Shown here in pieces: positions 1 through 12,899 of a stretch of DNA of 64,000 bases. The translations under genes and the position numbers were made by a program. This stretch comes from Ischnura elegans (taxonomy: Eukaryota; Arthropoda; Insecta; Odonata; Coenagrionidae), in NCBI RefSeq assembly GCF_921293095.1, contig NC_060247.1, forward strand, positions 53,541,111 through 53,605,110. The letters are read 5' to 3'. Position 1 is the stretch's first letter. Each line of letters begins with the position of its first letter. A model generated the notes under the pieces. The model searched no databases and was not told where the DNA came from. It was given only the letters and a program-made list of their open reading frames with translations.

Positions 1-3000
1 CTTCTGCTCTGAAACTGAGATTTGTTAGGGTCATATTGCACGTATTCATGCGTAACAAAGCGTTGTATAATACTAAATTGTTTCCTAATCTTAGAATTCT
101 AAAATATTAATTTACCCTCGAAACTTTCTATTTTATGAGTATTTTTTTGGAAAGGTTATTTTGTCCTCGTTGTTAGCCAACTATTGCAATCCATTTAGTG
201 AAAGAATATAAGTCACAAAATCAAAATATTTTGGAAAAAACCATATTATACGTGATTAATTCTTATATATTTGCCGATCACCTTACAAAATAATAAGAAA
301 CATTCACTACCGTACTAACCTTATTGTGATATCAGCTTTGCATTTGCAGACGTTAAATTTACTCATAATACGCAATTATACTCAGAATATGTATGTATTA
401 ATTTTTTAATTAAATTAACTTCCTAATTTTGCCTCCGCAGATGATATGCTCTTGTCATGTACAAAACAGAATGTATCAAGAAATTATTATGAAAATCATT
501 CAATTAGCATGCGATTCATTGCGCTTCCCACTTTTTTCTCCTTTATTTTTTGCAAACTAAACAATTATTGAGAATTTACACGGCCATATTTATTGATACT
601 TATCGATTTTTGAATTGAAAATACCTCTATAATTTGATTTCAGTGTTCGTAAAACTGCTGCTAGACTGTAGACTCAAAATTTCTTTCCATAAGTGTGTTA
701 CTCTTTCCCTGAATTTGCTTTCCAGATTGTAGGCCTACTTAAATATCATACACTACGAATTCCAGTTTATGAGTGACAGAGTAGGCAATAGTTGGATAGC
801 AGATGATTGGTTTTTGGAAATAAGTAGCATGTTCATCCTAAAGCTACCGTTGAGTGGTGAGTAAGCTGTTGTCGAATTTTGATTGGTGATTGTTTTAGCT
901 CATACATAGGTAAAGTGCAAATACTCAATGGGTGCAAATAATTGTAGAACGTTCATTATGAATATCAAGCTCTATTGTTGCTTCAGAATTAATTTGTAGT
1001 AGGTAAAAATTTCGTTAAAGGAACTTTTTTAGTGTTAAATTCTTTGGGAAATAATCAATCACGGTTAAAATCGATACGACATCACAAAATGCTTGTTAGT
1101 CTTCGCCTACCATCAATTTTAATTTACCTGAGTCTGAATAAAGGAATGGTCAATAGAAACATCACATTTAAATGTCAGAAATAGCTTTCTGATTCTTACA
1201 TAATAGTTATTTTAATCTGAAATAGATTGACCCATTGATAAATCAAGGGATTCTTTTTTTTTAAGCTTATAAAATTTATTACCAACGTCTTAGTTAGGGG
1301 CGGTCTTGAGTCTTAAATATCTCTGGATTATTATTTGACTATCATAAGATATCAATAGATAATATTGTAGCTACTTACTATTAATTTAACAGTTGATGAT
1401 TATCTGTTTCTTACGGAATCAATAGATTGTGTCGTAATGTCGGATCGATAAACGGAATCAAACCGCTTTCCCGTTTATTTTACTCAGCCTTTCCCCGAAC
1501 AGAGCCACTTTTTTAAAAGTCTGCCTTATAGTTGAACAGGATTGTATTTATTGTATAAGCATGTACAATAGGATGAGGAAGTGGATTTAGTATGACTTTT
1601 ACATTTATATTTAGCTATAAAGTTTGGAAATATAAAAATTGTGTGGTGCACATAGGGGAGAAATATTTCCAATGCAGAAGGACTTTTTTACTGATAACAA
1701 AATCTTACTTAGTGATACCATGATTAATAGTCACCGAAAAATTTAATAACGTGGCTAATTTGCGCATAAATGGCTATACTTACAATTTTATTCATTTTTC
1801 ATCTTTTTCGTCATCCATAAGTATTTACTAAGGATAACAGAATATTAGAAGGAACTATTTCTTATGTGTACTAATTCTCATGGTTCTTTTTCAATTACAT
1901 GTACACATATTGTATTCTTTGGCTTAAACTGATACGTTAAAAACGCCATGTTTCCTTATAAAAGTAATAGGTATTCGTGGCTAGAATTGTGAGGAAGGGG
2001 TGCAGAGTCATAGGAAGATATTTCTCAATATTCGTTTATTGAGGGACCAGATGAAATCTAAGAAAGCATTTAGGTTTGTAAATTTGTGTAAATTTTACTT
2101 CTATTTCTTTATTCAGCCCGCAAAGAAATCTTTTGAAAAAATAGTTTTGAGCCATTTTATTTTTCTTTATAATGTCGATAGTACGGGAAAAAGGTTTGAT
2201 TAGTGTTTGACCGTTTTCATGTTATTAAAAAAAAGACATATTTGGAATGAGACCCTCGTTGGGCGAAATAGAAATCTTATAGTTTTGTTCGTCTTGTAAT
2301 AATATTGTGTGCACACTATAAATTTAGACTTAATAAGCTACAAGGACCGGATATATTCTGGATATATTTTTTTTTGTCAGAAATATGAATGGATTATATA
2401 AATAAATATGAATAAATATTGCGCTGAGTATTCATAGGGAAACCGAAAAGATTTAGTTGTGGAAATGTGATAGGCAACATTGCCGCGACTTTGGAATAAT
2501 ATTTCTCCTGACAGTTTCACTCCAGATTAAAAATAATTGCGACGAAGATCCAAATTTACTGCTGTATAAAAAACTTACATTAGCTTGTAGATTCATTGTT
2601 TTCGAGAAGGATGCAGATTTATTTGAAGAAGGTGAAGCTTGAGTGGTTGGTGAATTTTATTTTTTCAAGCGTTATAATGGAAACTAGAGCCCTGGTTGAG
2701 AAATGAATTTCAAATGGCTTACAATTAGTCATAGGATTTTAATGTACAATGCGTCGATATATTTCTTGTAAATATTTATTCATTATTTCTAAATCTTTTT
2801 CCCATGGTGTTGAGTAATAGTGTTCCTCCGGCATTCGATGGTGTTCAAATTAAGACTTCATGGCTGTATTTTACTTCTGGTCAATGGTTGGTTAGCAACT
2901 ATTCTCGCGGTACATAGCATTTCACAATAACACTGATATTTGTGGATATTTTCCTTGATAAATCCTAGTAAAAGTATCACAATGTGATAATCATAGCCTC

Positions 3001-4900
3001 CAGAATGCTTATAATTGAAGTTGTTTGAATTTTGTTGCAATTTGTGGGAAGCCATGTGGGCTATATTTATTTTTATTTCCTGTAGGTATATTCGTATAAG
3101 ATAGTTCATTGTCCGTATGAAAACTAATATTCGGGAATGCATAAAGTGGCGTAAAATAGTTAGGCTTAAACTTTCATTTATGCACTGAAGTAGCTGAAAA
3201 TGCGTTTTAGCAGATAGCCATGTCTTGCGGAACTGTCCCTCTAGTGTATTTACTACAGATTTTTTCTCATACTCGGATTATTAATTAATTTATGTTACAA
3301 AACATTTCTAAGGGGATTGTTTAAGAAAAGAGCTCTTTCGGAGTTATGAGAGTTGGAAAACAGAGAATTATTTTTAGTACGTAACTATGGCCGCTGCAAA
3401 CCTGCCGTAGTGTGGTTTTGCGACTGTTGAACTGTTGAAATTTTATAACTGGTGTCATTATGTCATGTTTTAACGTGTAGTTTAAATATGTTTTAGGTTT
3501 TGTAATATTATTACATTTACTATCTGTCTTATATTTTTTAAATTGAGTGCTCTTCTTTGTTTACCAATGAAATCTTGAAACTGTACAAACCTTATGGTGG
3601 CTAGGTTTGTCCAATTGACTGTTAATCTTGTGGCTAAAATATGTCGAAATTGCGTAGTTTTCTAATGAAATTAACTAACCTCTACATTGCTTTTACTAGT
3701 AATTGCTCACTTATTTATGCTTATGAAAGATATATTTTAGACAGTACAATATATATTTATAACCATGAGAAATACATGTTTTCTAGAAGCTTTGTCACTT
3801 ACATAGACTCTCGCCATATCAAATCATAAAAGACACAAGCTGTTGTAAGAATGTTCGTTAAATTATTGCAAGCGATCATTTTTCAGGAATTGAGAAATTT
3901 AGGATGGAATCAAATGATACTGAGTTTATTTCGAGGATTTGATAAGAAATCCAAATGAAAATGTAATCCAAAGCCACTATTTGTCTGAAATAATTGTAAA
4001 GTTTGCAAAATATTATAAAATTTGCCTATTTGATGTATGGTGGTCACTCTCCATAATAAACTTTATTCTGTAAGATAAACAGAGATCTGAAATATTAATG
4101 TGCTTTAGATTGAGAAACCTGGCCATAGATAGCGATATAGCTACTTTTATCTCTTAGATGGTCACCGTTATTTTTTAAAGCAATTTTCAATTTGAATTTT
4201 TATCAGAAAATGAAAATCAATGCGAGATGTCCGTTGCCGCCACATTTCAATAAGTATTTGTAAATTTGCGTTTTTATTACTGATCCGAATGAGCTGGATG
4301 AGTTAAAGTGAAAAATATGTCGAAGCAAAATTATTGTCTTTGTTTACGTTATAACCAATAAAATATTTTGAACCATTCCAATCAATATCCAGGATAAGAA
4401 GTTTGTGTTATGATATTGCTGCTAGCATTTTTGTTCTGCTCTAGAGTACCTTGATGATCAAGATTATTATGTACTCAAATATGCAATTATAACTTAAAAT
4501 TCGTATTTGCGGGAATTGATTTTATAGTCTCTTTCATGGCAGAGGCCATGATCAACTTTTTTTTACGCACATTGGAATGGTAACATTATATTTTAAATTA
4601 TTTAAAAACATATTTTACTCTACATACTCTACAACTTAAAGTTACTTAAATCGATTGAGAATGTAAGTGTTTGACTACATTAAAATGAAGAAAAGCAAAA
4701 ATTAGTAGTTCTGACCTGTTCACAATTTTATCACACGTGTAAAAAACGCTTTCTTAATTTCAGAGCAAAGCTAAAGGAGACAGGTTGGTGTTGAAACACA
4801 TGCAGTGTTAATTTAAAAGTTGTGAATTTAATGAAACAACACTATTAACTTTTCTTATTTGCCTAGCGTACATAAAATCTCCCTTAATGCTATTAAATTT
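1..4900. other. AT-rich unassigned DNA
   Basis: AT-rich sequence with stops in all frames. The few open stretches of 60-95 codons have low-complexity composition typical of chance ORFs and match no family I recognise. I see no tRNA, no clear inverted-repeat element and no GC island. It could be intronic or intergenic. Confidence 0.6.
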
Positions 4901-4904
4901 CTCC

Positions 4905-6185
4905 ATCCAATAGGAATGCTACGAAAGGCGTCGTTGATTCCGTAGAACGCGTTCCTTTTCTAACGAATTCCACGGACAACTGGTTCATGTTCCGTGGAAA
5001 TATGTAGAAATAATTACAGCAGAATGGATGAATGCCCTACTCGACTGATTACCCACAGTCTGTTCTATAGAAAATTCTATTGGGAGTATTTTAGGAAGGA
5101 ATTTTACAGAACGCATGGTCATGTTCCGTTGAAATAAATTCTGCACGGTATTGCTGTATGATTATGTACAATCTGTTCTGTTGAACGCAACTCTTTTTTT
5201 CTCGAACTCGAAGTTTAACTCAAAGGAAAACTTAAAACTTTCCCACAAACTGCACATAAGTTTTTGTATATTGCAAGGGAATCTGAAGAACTTAAGGCAT
5301 GCTTTCGTTAAATGAAACTCCTGAATATGATCTAAAAATCGCCTTGAGAGAATCTAGCTCTTAATACTTTATTTGATTTGATAATCATTGCGTAAATAAG
5401 CATATACTAAACCAATCAACACGCTTGCAGAAATTCAAATAAGAGAGTTAAGTTGACATTAACGAGGAATCGATTCTAACAAAAAGTGTGGAATGCCCTT
5501 CCTAAAGTCTGAATGGGTTTCTTTATGGAAATCTTTCTTCTAATTGTGATTTACGCATTTCGGAATATAGTGGCTACTTTTCTTGATACTTAAACAGCAC
5601 ATTTTCTTCATAACTGATACTCAATGTATAAATTTCTCTCATTCGCTTCGAAATCGAGGAGGATGCACCTCGCAGTAATTCACGGCTTCTCTAATTTTTT
5701 CCTCACCAAATATGAATTCTGAGCATGTATTGAGAAATAATGATAAAAATTCGTAAAAATAAGACCACTAAGAACCGTGCTATCATAACATAGACCCAAA
5801 ATAACTGAGACTGAAGGTGTGGACTTGGAACTTTGAGAACGTGCTATGACTAATGGTTTGTTTGTATCGTAGTGATAACTGTGGTCTTTTGGTTATAGAA
5901 AGGGTTCACTAATGTAATGCTTTTGTTACTCACCCACGCTGTTGTTTCTACTTTTTTACATTCATAATTTGAATTTCTATCTACAATAGCGCTAAAAGGT
6001 TTACAAGGAGATACATTTTCAAATAAACGAGGCTGGAAATTTCGACAAGGAATTGATAAAGAACGCTCTAAAGAATTCTGTAGGATTCAACATTAACTGC
6101 TGAGAAATGCATTAAAAGTTCTTTAAAAGAGTATCACAGTATTTTGATGGACTAAAACAATTCCACGGAATTCTGTGGCTACATT
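4905..6185. mobile_element. Nonautonomous repeat with palindrome arrays, copy A
   Basis: About 1.3 kb repeat recognised by its homology to the segment at 41840-43130. The central parts match clearly: the stretch around 5655-5830 (CACCTCGCAGTAATTCA, then GAATTCTGAG, AATAATGATAA and GACTTGGAACTTT) recurs in the same order around 42605-42775. Both ends carry many copies of a degenerate 10-bp palindrome, TTCYRYRGAA (near 4938, 4967, 4990, 5064, 5125, 5172, 6073, 6161 and 6169), while the middle has few. Arrays of short palindromes at both ends are typical of subterminal transposase-binding repeats in DNA transposons. No transposase ORF is present, so it would be nonautonomous. Exact termini and target duplication could not be fixed. 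The superfamily is unknown. Confidence 0.5.
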
Positions 6186-6189
6186 TTTA

Positions 6190-8590
6190 AGAAATTTTCT
6201 AGCAGGCATCAAAAGGAAAATCTTTTCGCAACTTTGTTACTTTAATGCAATTAGGCTTTTCCAAAGCATTATCGTCATAAAATATTTTCTTGCCTTAATC
6301 AACGTCTCAATGGCATTGAATCCACTTGGAACTGTTGTAATTTCATCCTATTTATTGGGTTACTAACCCATCCGTTGAAAAGGAATATTTTTGAAATGAA
6401 ACTTGGCGGTTTTAGCTTTAGCTTTTGTTGTGCTGATTCACGAGATTGAAATGTTCGCTGTTGTCATCAAAAAATGTTTGGGCGGAAAAGGACGAAATCA
6501 TTTGTTTTACTGCGATTTCTCATAAATTTGAGGGAAAAATTTCGCCACTTCCTGACTTTGATGTAGTAGAGCATTGACATCAAGCCATATTTACTTGCAA
6601 TAATTAATGTTATAGTGACATTCAGTGTACTTGAAATTGCTGCAATAAATCCGACCTAGTCATTAGACTTACATTTACACAAAGCTGTGCATGATCTTAT
6701 ATTTGAAGTAATTCATAGTTTGGAAGGAAATTGTAGTAGTCATAAATGTTAATTATAAGATTATAAATACATAATCTCTTGTGTGTAAATTATTCAGTGG
6801 TGACCTACCGTTTCGTTACGTGTGTTGTTTAATGTATGTCTATCACTGGAATATTTTTGGTGGCAAAAATTGGTTGATGCAATGGTGGCAATCACACTTC
6901 TTCTAAACCGTTATCGAATCTTCCAAAGCCAGCTTTCGAGGCCTATCTTCGGCGTGGAAAGCATTGCTTTCTCGCATATCTTTTTGAGTTAAATGCTTTA
7001 AGGAAAAATGTACAACTGCGGTAGTATTACCTTGCCGAATGTGTGTCATTAATGATTCCGTGGAAATTCTTACGGGTTAACTTCACTATAAATGGAGTCA
7101 CTCCTATAAACATCTTATAGGTGATATGTCTAATTGGCCTTCGCCGTTTTTGCCGTATCCTCCTGGCAGTCGATTGAGTGAATCGTCAGATTGGGATATA
7201 ATTTACTAAATTTCCTATACTATTCATCGTTGGAAGTATTAATATTATTCACTTCTGTTTTAGGCTGGTAGAAATGGATCTTTGACTATCATTCAATATT
7301 ATTGTAGCCTAAAATTTCTTGTCTCCTCTATTCTTGTACGATTTCGTTTTTCATCATTGCACGTATGGGAGGATATTTTATAATATTTATCGTTCGTGAT
7401 GTCACTGTGCATTTTTGTTGAAATCTACTCGAATCAATTCTCCTAGTTTTGGACATAGTGACATTATATATCGACTTCCTTGGATTTCCCCTCCTTTGTA
7501 TTTGATTTTAATGATAAAAGCATGCTTCAAAGATGAAACATGCCAAATTTCCAACGATAGAACCTTGGCTGAGGATTGATGAGTTAGTAGCTAATCAATG
7601 GTAAGGGTTTATATTATGAACTCGTTTGTTTAGTGATAACTAACTGCATGTATACTTAATTATGAGCTTTCTATATTCCATTCATGACGTAATTAAGAAA
7701 ATTTTAATATATAAGATATGATAAATATTATAATGGTGGGACTAGACCGTATCCACAAAAATGTATTTCAAGTTTTATAAAAATGCAGTGAGAGTTGGTG
7801 AATTGAGATACATAATAATTTGAAACTGATTGTCGGAGGCGAAACATTTTGCTGTTGTTGTTATAATTTAAATTCATATTAAGTCAAGTACGTGAGGTAA
7901 AGTTCACGTTTAATTCACTATTGAAAAGTAACAGAGAGTATTGAGCCTGCTTGGGCATCGAGTGACATAAAAGATTCTAGAATATATCATAAATTTTGTG
8001 AAGTGATTCATGTAGATAATCGAACGTGAAAACGACTTTGAGCGTAGAAAAGATATTTTTGAAAGTCAAAAGAGGTAGAGGTTTAGAAAGAATTCACGAC
8101 CATTGCAGAGGAGTACTGTAACAATAAAGGTATTATTTAAATCCTAACTTATCACTGATGCCTATCGCCTCTTTTGAAATTGCCTGAAAGGGAACTATAA
8201 ATGTATGAATATATGCAATTTCAGCAATGGGAATTTGCATTGTGGTAATTTAGTCCTGATAGTTTCTTTAGCATGTGCCTTAATTTATTTATTTTATTGA
8301 TATCGGTTATCTAATGCCTCCGCAAATCGTATATGTTATTGGATATAGCTTCTTTTTTGAGTAATAAATTTTCCTAGAACTATACAATAAAGTCACTTTA
8401 ATAAGAGGATAAGTGGCGGTTATCCAATTCTGAGGTTACATATTTGGTTGATAGTACCTGATGTGATAATTTGAATTAAGTATGAAGGGTTGTTTTATAA
8501 TAATCTAAATAGAGGCAAACAATTTCAATGATTGTAATTGTAATTGATGTATTCTATATTTCTTTAGCGTGCCCTCATTCATAAATTATA
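6190..8590. other. AT-rich unassigned DNA
   Basis: No supported gene, RNA or complete mobile element was found here. Composition is uniformly AT-rich. Confidence 0.55.
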
Positions 8591-8595
8591 TATTT

Positions 8596-9133
8596 AGTAC
8601 TTAGGAAGCGAGGCTTGGACGTTGACAGCAGCAGAGAAGTCAAGAGTGGAAGCATTCGAAATGTGGTGCTACCGAAGAATGATGAAGATAAAATGGATTG
8701 ACCGTGTGAGTAACCAGGAAGTGCTAAGGAGAGTGGGAGAAAAGAGAAACCTCCTACCTTATGCAGAAGAAGGGACAACTTAGTTGGACACATTTTGAGG
8801 CACGATGGTCTGATGAAGACAATCGTTGAAGGACTAGTGGAAGGGAAAAAGGGCAAGGGACGGCCCCGAATGAGTTATATAGGACAGGTTATAAAGGATG
8901 TAAAAGAGAAGAAATATGTAGCTATGAAAAGATTAGCGGATAGGAGAGAGAAATGGAGAGCTGCGTCAAACCAATCTTAGGATTCAAAAAAGGCTATTCG
9001 GGCTTCCAGCCGGGTGGTCTCCCTCCATTCTGCCGACGTTTCGGAAGCCCGAATAGCCTTTTTTGAACATATTCGCCGGGAAAGCATCAGATTTTACTTC
9101 AATCTTAGGATTGTTGACTAATGATGATGGTAT
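8596..9133 (+). pseudogene. RTE-like LINE 3' end, copy 1 (5'-truncated, frameshifted, interrupted)
   Basis: C-terminal tail of an endonuclease/reverse-transcriptase polyprotein from a non-LTR retrotransposon. The first frame (from about 8598) reads GSEAWTLTAAEK, then FEMWCYRRM and SNQEVLRRV. After a frameshift near 8755-8775 another frame continues with LVGHILRH, GKGRPRMSYIGQ and REKWRAASNQS and a stop at about 8978. These blocks are the standard C-terminal landmarks of RTE/BovB-type and related LINE proteins; the clade call is tentative. The reverse transcriptase core is absent, so this is a dead 5'-truncated copy. The 3' end runs past the stop into CAATCTTAGGATT and finishes in short ATG/GAT repeats near 9120-9133. 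A 115-bp foldback plus a 13-bp duplication splits the 3' untranslated tail. A second copy lies at 45155-45500. Confidence 0.8.
8985..9099 (-). mobile_element. Foldback element FB1 in LINE tail
   Basis: Perfect 25-bp inverted repeats at 8983-9007 and 9043-9067 flank a 35-bp spacer, followed by a unique tail at 9068-9099. The insertion is flanked by 13-bp direct repeats CAATCTTAGGATT at 8972-8984 and 9100-9112. Removing 8985-9112 rejoins the LINE tail as it is seen, also interrupted, at 45 kb. On the minus strand the element reads tail (TGCTTTCCCGGCGAA, 9071-9085), arm, spacer with GAAACGTC (about 9035-9042), arm. There is no ORF and no poly(A). The shared tail box links it to FB2-FB5. It is a nonautonomous insertion; the long duplication suggests a retroelement-like rather than TIR-transposon mechanism (inference). 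Confidence 0.8.
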
Positions 9134-9134
9134 T

Positions 9135-11235
9135 TAGTACTATATATGCTATTCATATAGCATATAATAATATCTATCATCTAATATATAGTAATATGCA
9201 TTAAAAATTACTTACACAAGCATGAAATGTGCGCACACAATTCCCAGTCGAGAATTGAAGGTAACGTATTGGTAGGATATTACCAATTTATCAAATGACA
9301 TGCTATGAGGATGTATGATTAAATCGAACGTAGGGCAGCATATTAGAATGTATAGTTCTCGCATATAGAGTTATCAGTTGTGGAAGGATTCCTATAAATA
9401 TTTAAATAATAGACAAATGAGCATTCAAACTGTCATAATTTCAAAATGTCCTTCATTGTAAGGGAATTGACCCAGAGTGCAGTGAGTAGCCATGATAATA
9501 CTTACGTCAGGCCGAGAAAGCTTCATTGCGTTACTAATTCATCGCTGCATATTTAACATATCGAATTACTTATTATTCAAGGGTAAAGAGCACATCCTGA
9601 ATTTCTGAAGTTACAAAATTAGAATTGGAATCTGGATGCTATGAAGTAAGGAGGGCTGTGCATTATTTACTCGTGTTCCTCGTAGGTTTGGCAATTGATG
9701 AACATTCATACAAGTGATTACGATGAGTTTTTTCACCAGGAAAGTGGGGGTACCGTATCAAAAATGATGATTGAAACCTTTGATATAGTGAATAAAATGA
9801 TTGGATATGAAACTGGATTCTTTTTTGTAGTCTCACCTTATGGAGACTACGATCTTCCTTTCGAATGAGATGAATTCCAAATGGAATAACAATGTTTTGC
9901 TCATTCTGAAGTTATTTGTGCTTTTCCTTATTTATCTATGAATTCATTAATTATCTATCCCAAGTCTCTCTTCCTCCTGTGGAAAGTGATAGAAATGCCG
10001 TTTTCTAGGCAAAATCATTATCTTATACCAACGTTTTGTGTTTTTACTAAGTTAATTGAAAACTTCACCATCATTGGAAATGTTATGAGTTATTCATTAC
10101 TCTCTTAATAACTTTAGATGGTATTTAATATGTGAGATTTAAGCCTTTTTTACGGGAATATGTTTTATAATATTCCAAGCATAATTTTTGATAATAATTA
10201 CAAGACGCCTTCGATTCTTCTATTGTTCCAAAAGATGGATTCTATCGTATTTTTTCTCTGTCTTAAGTTGCATTACATATTTTTAACAAGATTCGTGCGT
10301 CTGCAATTTTCAGAATTGATGGAATGTTTTGTATCAAAGTGCCAATGTTGTATATACTATAAGAACATTTGTTTCAGTCATATTTCACAACTTGGTCTTT
10401 GCGTATTTAAAAAGGAAAGTAAATTTGATATTTAGGCTTACGACTCGTTAAGAGATGTTATCAAATTTTGTATATCTTACTTTTGAGCCGTAGATGTGAG
10501 TTGCTATATTATGATAATAATTATTTTTATTACTATTTATTGTAGGTGAACTCAACACTTAATATTAGAAAATATAAATTTCATGGGCAGTGTAGAAAAT
10601 GTAGTCAGTTACGTTAATATATCCTCTGCCCTCACCACTCGGGTAACCAGATTATATTTGTTCGTATTTGGCCTTCAGGGTTAGTCCATCTAGTGGATTA
10701 AACTGTGAATAAAATCTGGCGTAGGACAAAAAAATTTGATTGAAAATTTGCTTAAGTGGTGATATTTTTTCCCTGGATATATAAGAGAGAGACATCTTTT
10801 GAAAATAATATTTATTGTCTCTCTGGGGTATATTATATTTCTGAAGCAAAAAAATGGTATTGTAGTTGCATTTACATTATTGTTGTAATGAAATTCTGCT
10901 TAACTAACTTATGGAAATTAAAATTGATATTTCGTCAAATTACTGGCGCCTCGTACTTCTAAGCACTTAAATAGCTTTCTTCAGCGTCCTCACCAATCTT
11001 TTGACAGAAAAGGTAACGAAAGCTACAGGTTTATTTATATCTCAACGATTATTCCTCATGTTTTATGTTTTTGAATCACGCCATTTAATGAATAAAATCT
11101 TTAAGAGGATTTTTATTTTTATGATTGTGATACTAATATACAGGTAAACACTGTTGTAATTCATGAATTGAAGTATTCATTAATCTTACCGCAAAAATGT
11201 CGTCTTCAGCAAAAAAATGTACTACAGCATTACTA
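9135..11235. other. AT-rich unassigned DNA
   Basis: No gene, RNA or complete element is supported. The open stretches at 10160-10435 and 10652-10962 are AT-rich chance ORFs without recognisable motifs. Confidence 0.5.
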
Positions 11236-11239
11236 TTTT

Positions 11240-11800
11240 GTGTCAACCATTTCCGCCTCAGAGCCGACGGCTCGGTTGTCCGATAAGTGCTTTTGTCGGT
11301 TGAACTCGCTGGAGAGAATTGAGGGAGGGAGAGTGAAGGGCAAGGAGTCAGTGGCTGCACTGGTGCCGCAGGGAGGGTTCGAATTGGGGGCAGTCGCGGA
11401 GAGTGCCGTCCACCTGAGGGGGTGGGTGAGGTGGGGTGTGGGTGGTGAGGGCCGGGTGCAGCCCCCAGGGGTGTGGGCACTCCAGACGGTTAATATTGAT
11501 CGGCTCCGAAAACCGGGGGAGGTGAATGTGGAATACCGGGGGGGAGGAGGCGAGGCCGAAATATTTAACCGCGTATTCACAGATGGCTCTGGCCTTTGGT
11601 AAGGTTCCGTCGGCCGGCCAGCCGCCTTCGAGCTGGCCGCCGCGCCGTTCCTTTTTCGGGGCCCGCGGAAGAGGCGGGGCGGGCCGGGAAGAGAGCTTTA
11701 GGGGAATAGGCCGCAGCGTCAGCGGCCGGGCCCAAAGCGGCGGTCGGTCGCCAAGCGAAGCCATTGGGTTGAAGGGACGGGGCCTCAAGTGAATCCTGCG
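11240..11800. promoter_or_regulatory. CpG-rich GC island
   Basis: About 560 bp of strongly GC-rich sequence in AT-rich surroundings, with many CpG dinucleotides and GC-box-like runs such as GAGGCGGGGCGGGCC near 11670. The plus strand is G-rich in its first half. Overlapping ORFs on both strands (up to about 146 codons) are expected from the composition, since stops are rare here, and none resembles a known protein. It could be an unmethylated CpG island marking a promoter, but no transcript start can be seen. Confidence 0.45.
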
Positions 11801-11804
11801 TGCG

Positions 11805-12770
11805 CTTAAGTAGCCTTTCGAGTGCTCTCGTTACCGCTCGGGTATCGTAATTTTCATGAGATACTTCTACCTTCTTCAGAAGTTTATTTGGCGCGCGATA
11901 ATGCCGAGAGTGTAAAGACTAAAAAGACAGGATTTTTTTAATGTGGCGTTTAGTCCGCCTTATTTCGCACAGTCTTTTTTGCTGCATCGCTAGCTTAGTC
12001 CATTTTTGCCAAATTCAGAGGACTTAGCGTCTATCGAATGGAAGAAATAAATTTTGTTTACTTGCTGAAAGGCTTTCTAATAGACGTATTGTAACTATAT
12101 TTTATGGCAAGATCATCTATTTCCTCGCCGATTGCAGTGGACTTAATTAGCGTCTATCACATGGAGGAAATAAAATTTTGTTTTTCTATCTGATTGCTTT
12201 TTCTGGGAAACCTATTTTAATTATATTTGATGTTAAGAATTAGTTCTGCAGTGCTTTTTATCATTGTTCACATTTTGAATAAAACAGAGCATTTAAAATT
12301 CAACAAAAAATGTATACTATCTCAAAGATAATTGTTCGTTTTTTATCTTTTGAGGATCGAAATAAAGCATTTCTAGAGGATCTAAACCAGTTGCTTATGT
12401 ATCATGGTACTCATTCATATGTTTTATGGATTAGAAAATTCCCCTGGATTATATTCTAACCCAAGTTTTGAAAAGTTGCACCCTTTTTACGTCGGAATCC
12501 AGATAATCTTAAGAACCTAGATTTTGGAACCATCGTCGGATTTGGGAAAATTGTTTGGCGAAAAAAGAGAGGAAGAAAGTCATGGCAGACGAATCCCAAC
12601 ATCTTTTTAACTCGATTTCGTATTTTTTCTGGGCTTAAAAACCTTCATTAATGATTAGTTGATTAGTAGATAAATTTGCTGACTCCTTTAGTCCATTCTT
12701 AACTGCATATCAACAATTCCATCTATAAAATCTTCCCAGTAAATTCCCCTCGAAGACAGGAGCTCACACC
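11805..12770. other. Unassigned DNA between two GC-rich spots
   Basis: Two partly similar stretches occur near 11995-12060 and 12115-12185 (both contain CGTCTATC, then ATGGA followed by GAAATAAA), suggesting an old local duplication. Nothing else was recognised. Confidence 0.35.
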
Positions 12771-12797
12771 TCCACGTTTAGCGGCAGCTAGCGACAC

Positions 12798-12809
12798 GTT
12801 CACGTGAAC
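12798..12809. promoter_or_regulatory. 12-bp palindrome with E-box core
   Basis: GTTCACGTGAAC is a perfect palindrome centred on the E-box CACGTG. It lies 11 bp upstream of AAGATGGCGGAC, which matches the YY1-type AAGATGGCGG motif found at some animal promoters. The pair makes a candidate promoter, but this is motif evidence only. Confidence 0.3.
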
Positions 12810-12820
12810 CCAAAAGAAAG

Positions 12821-12898
12821 ATGGCGGACGCGATACGCTGTACGATTAAGCTCGGGAATATGACGATCCCAGTTCCAGATAAGACAAAATTTCTATGA
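12821..12898 (+). CDS. Possible short ORF at promoter-like motif (hypothetical)
   Basis: ATG within AAGATGGCGGAC opens a 25-codon frame beginning MADAIRCTIKLGN and ending in TGA. The start context and the upstream E-box palindrome make it a possible first coding exon or upstream ORF. No convincing GT splice donor follows in frame, and the peptide matches nothing I recognise. It may equally be chance. It is listed because it is the only place where a promoter-like motif, a good start context and locally raised GC coincide. Confidence 0.15.
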   Translation: MADAIRCTIKLGNMTIPVPDKTKFL

Positions 12899-12899
12899 A

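Noticed and set aside
8575..8856. Minus-strand 93-codon ORF
   Set aside because: Shadow of the plus-strand LINE pseudogene tail.
11168..11792. Several ORFs of 88-146 codons on both strands
   Set aside because: GC-rich DNA with few stops; none shows a domain or a splice context.
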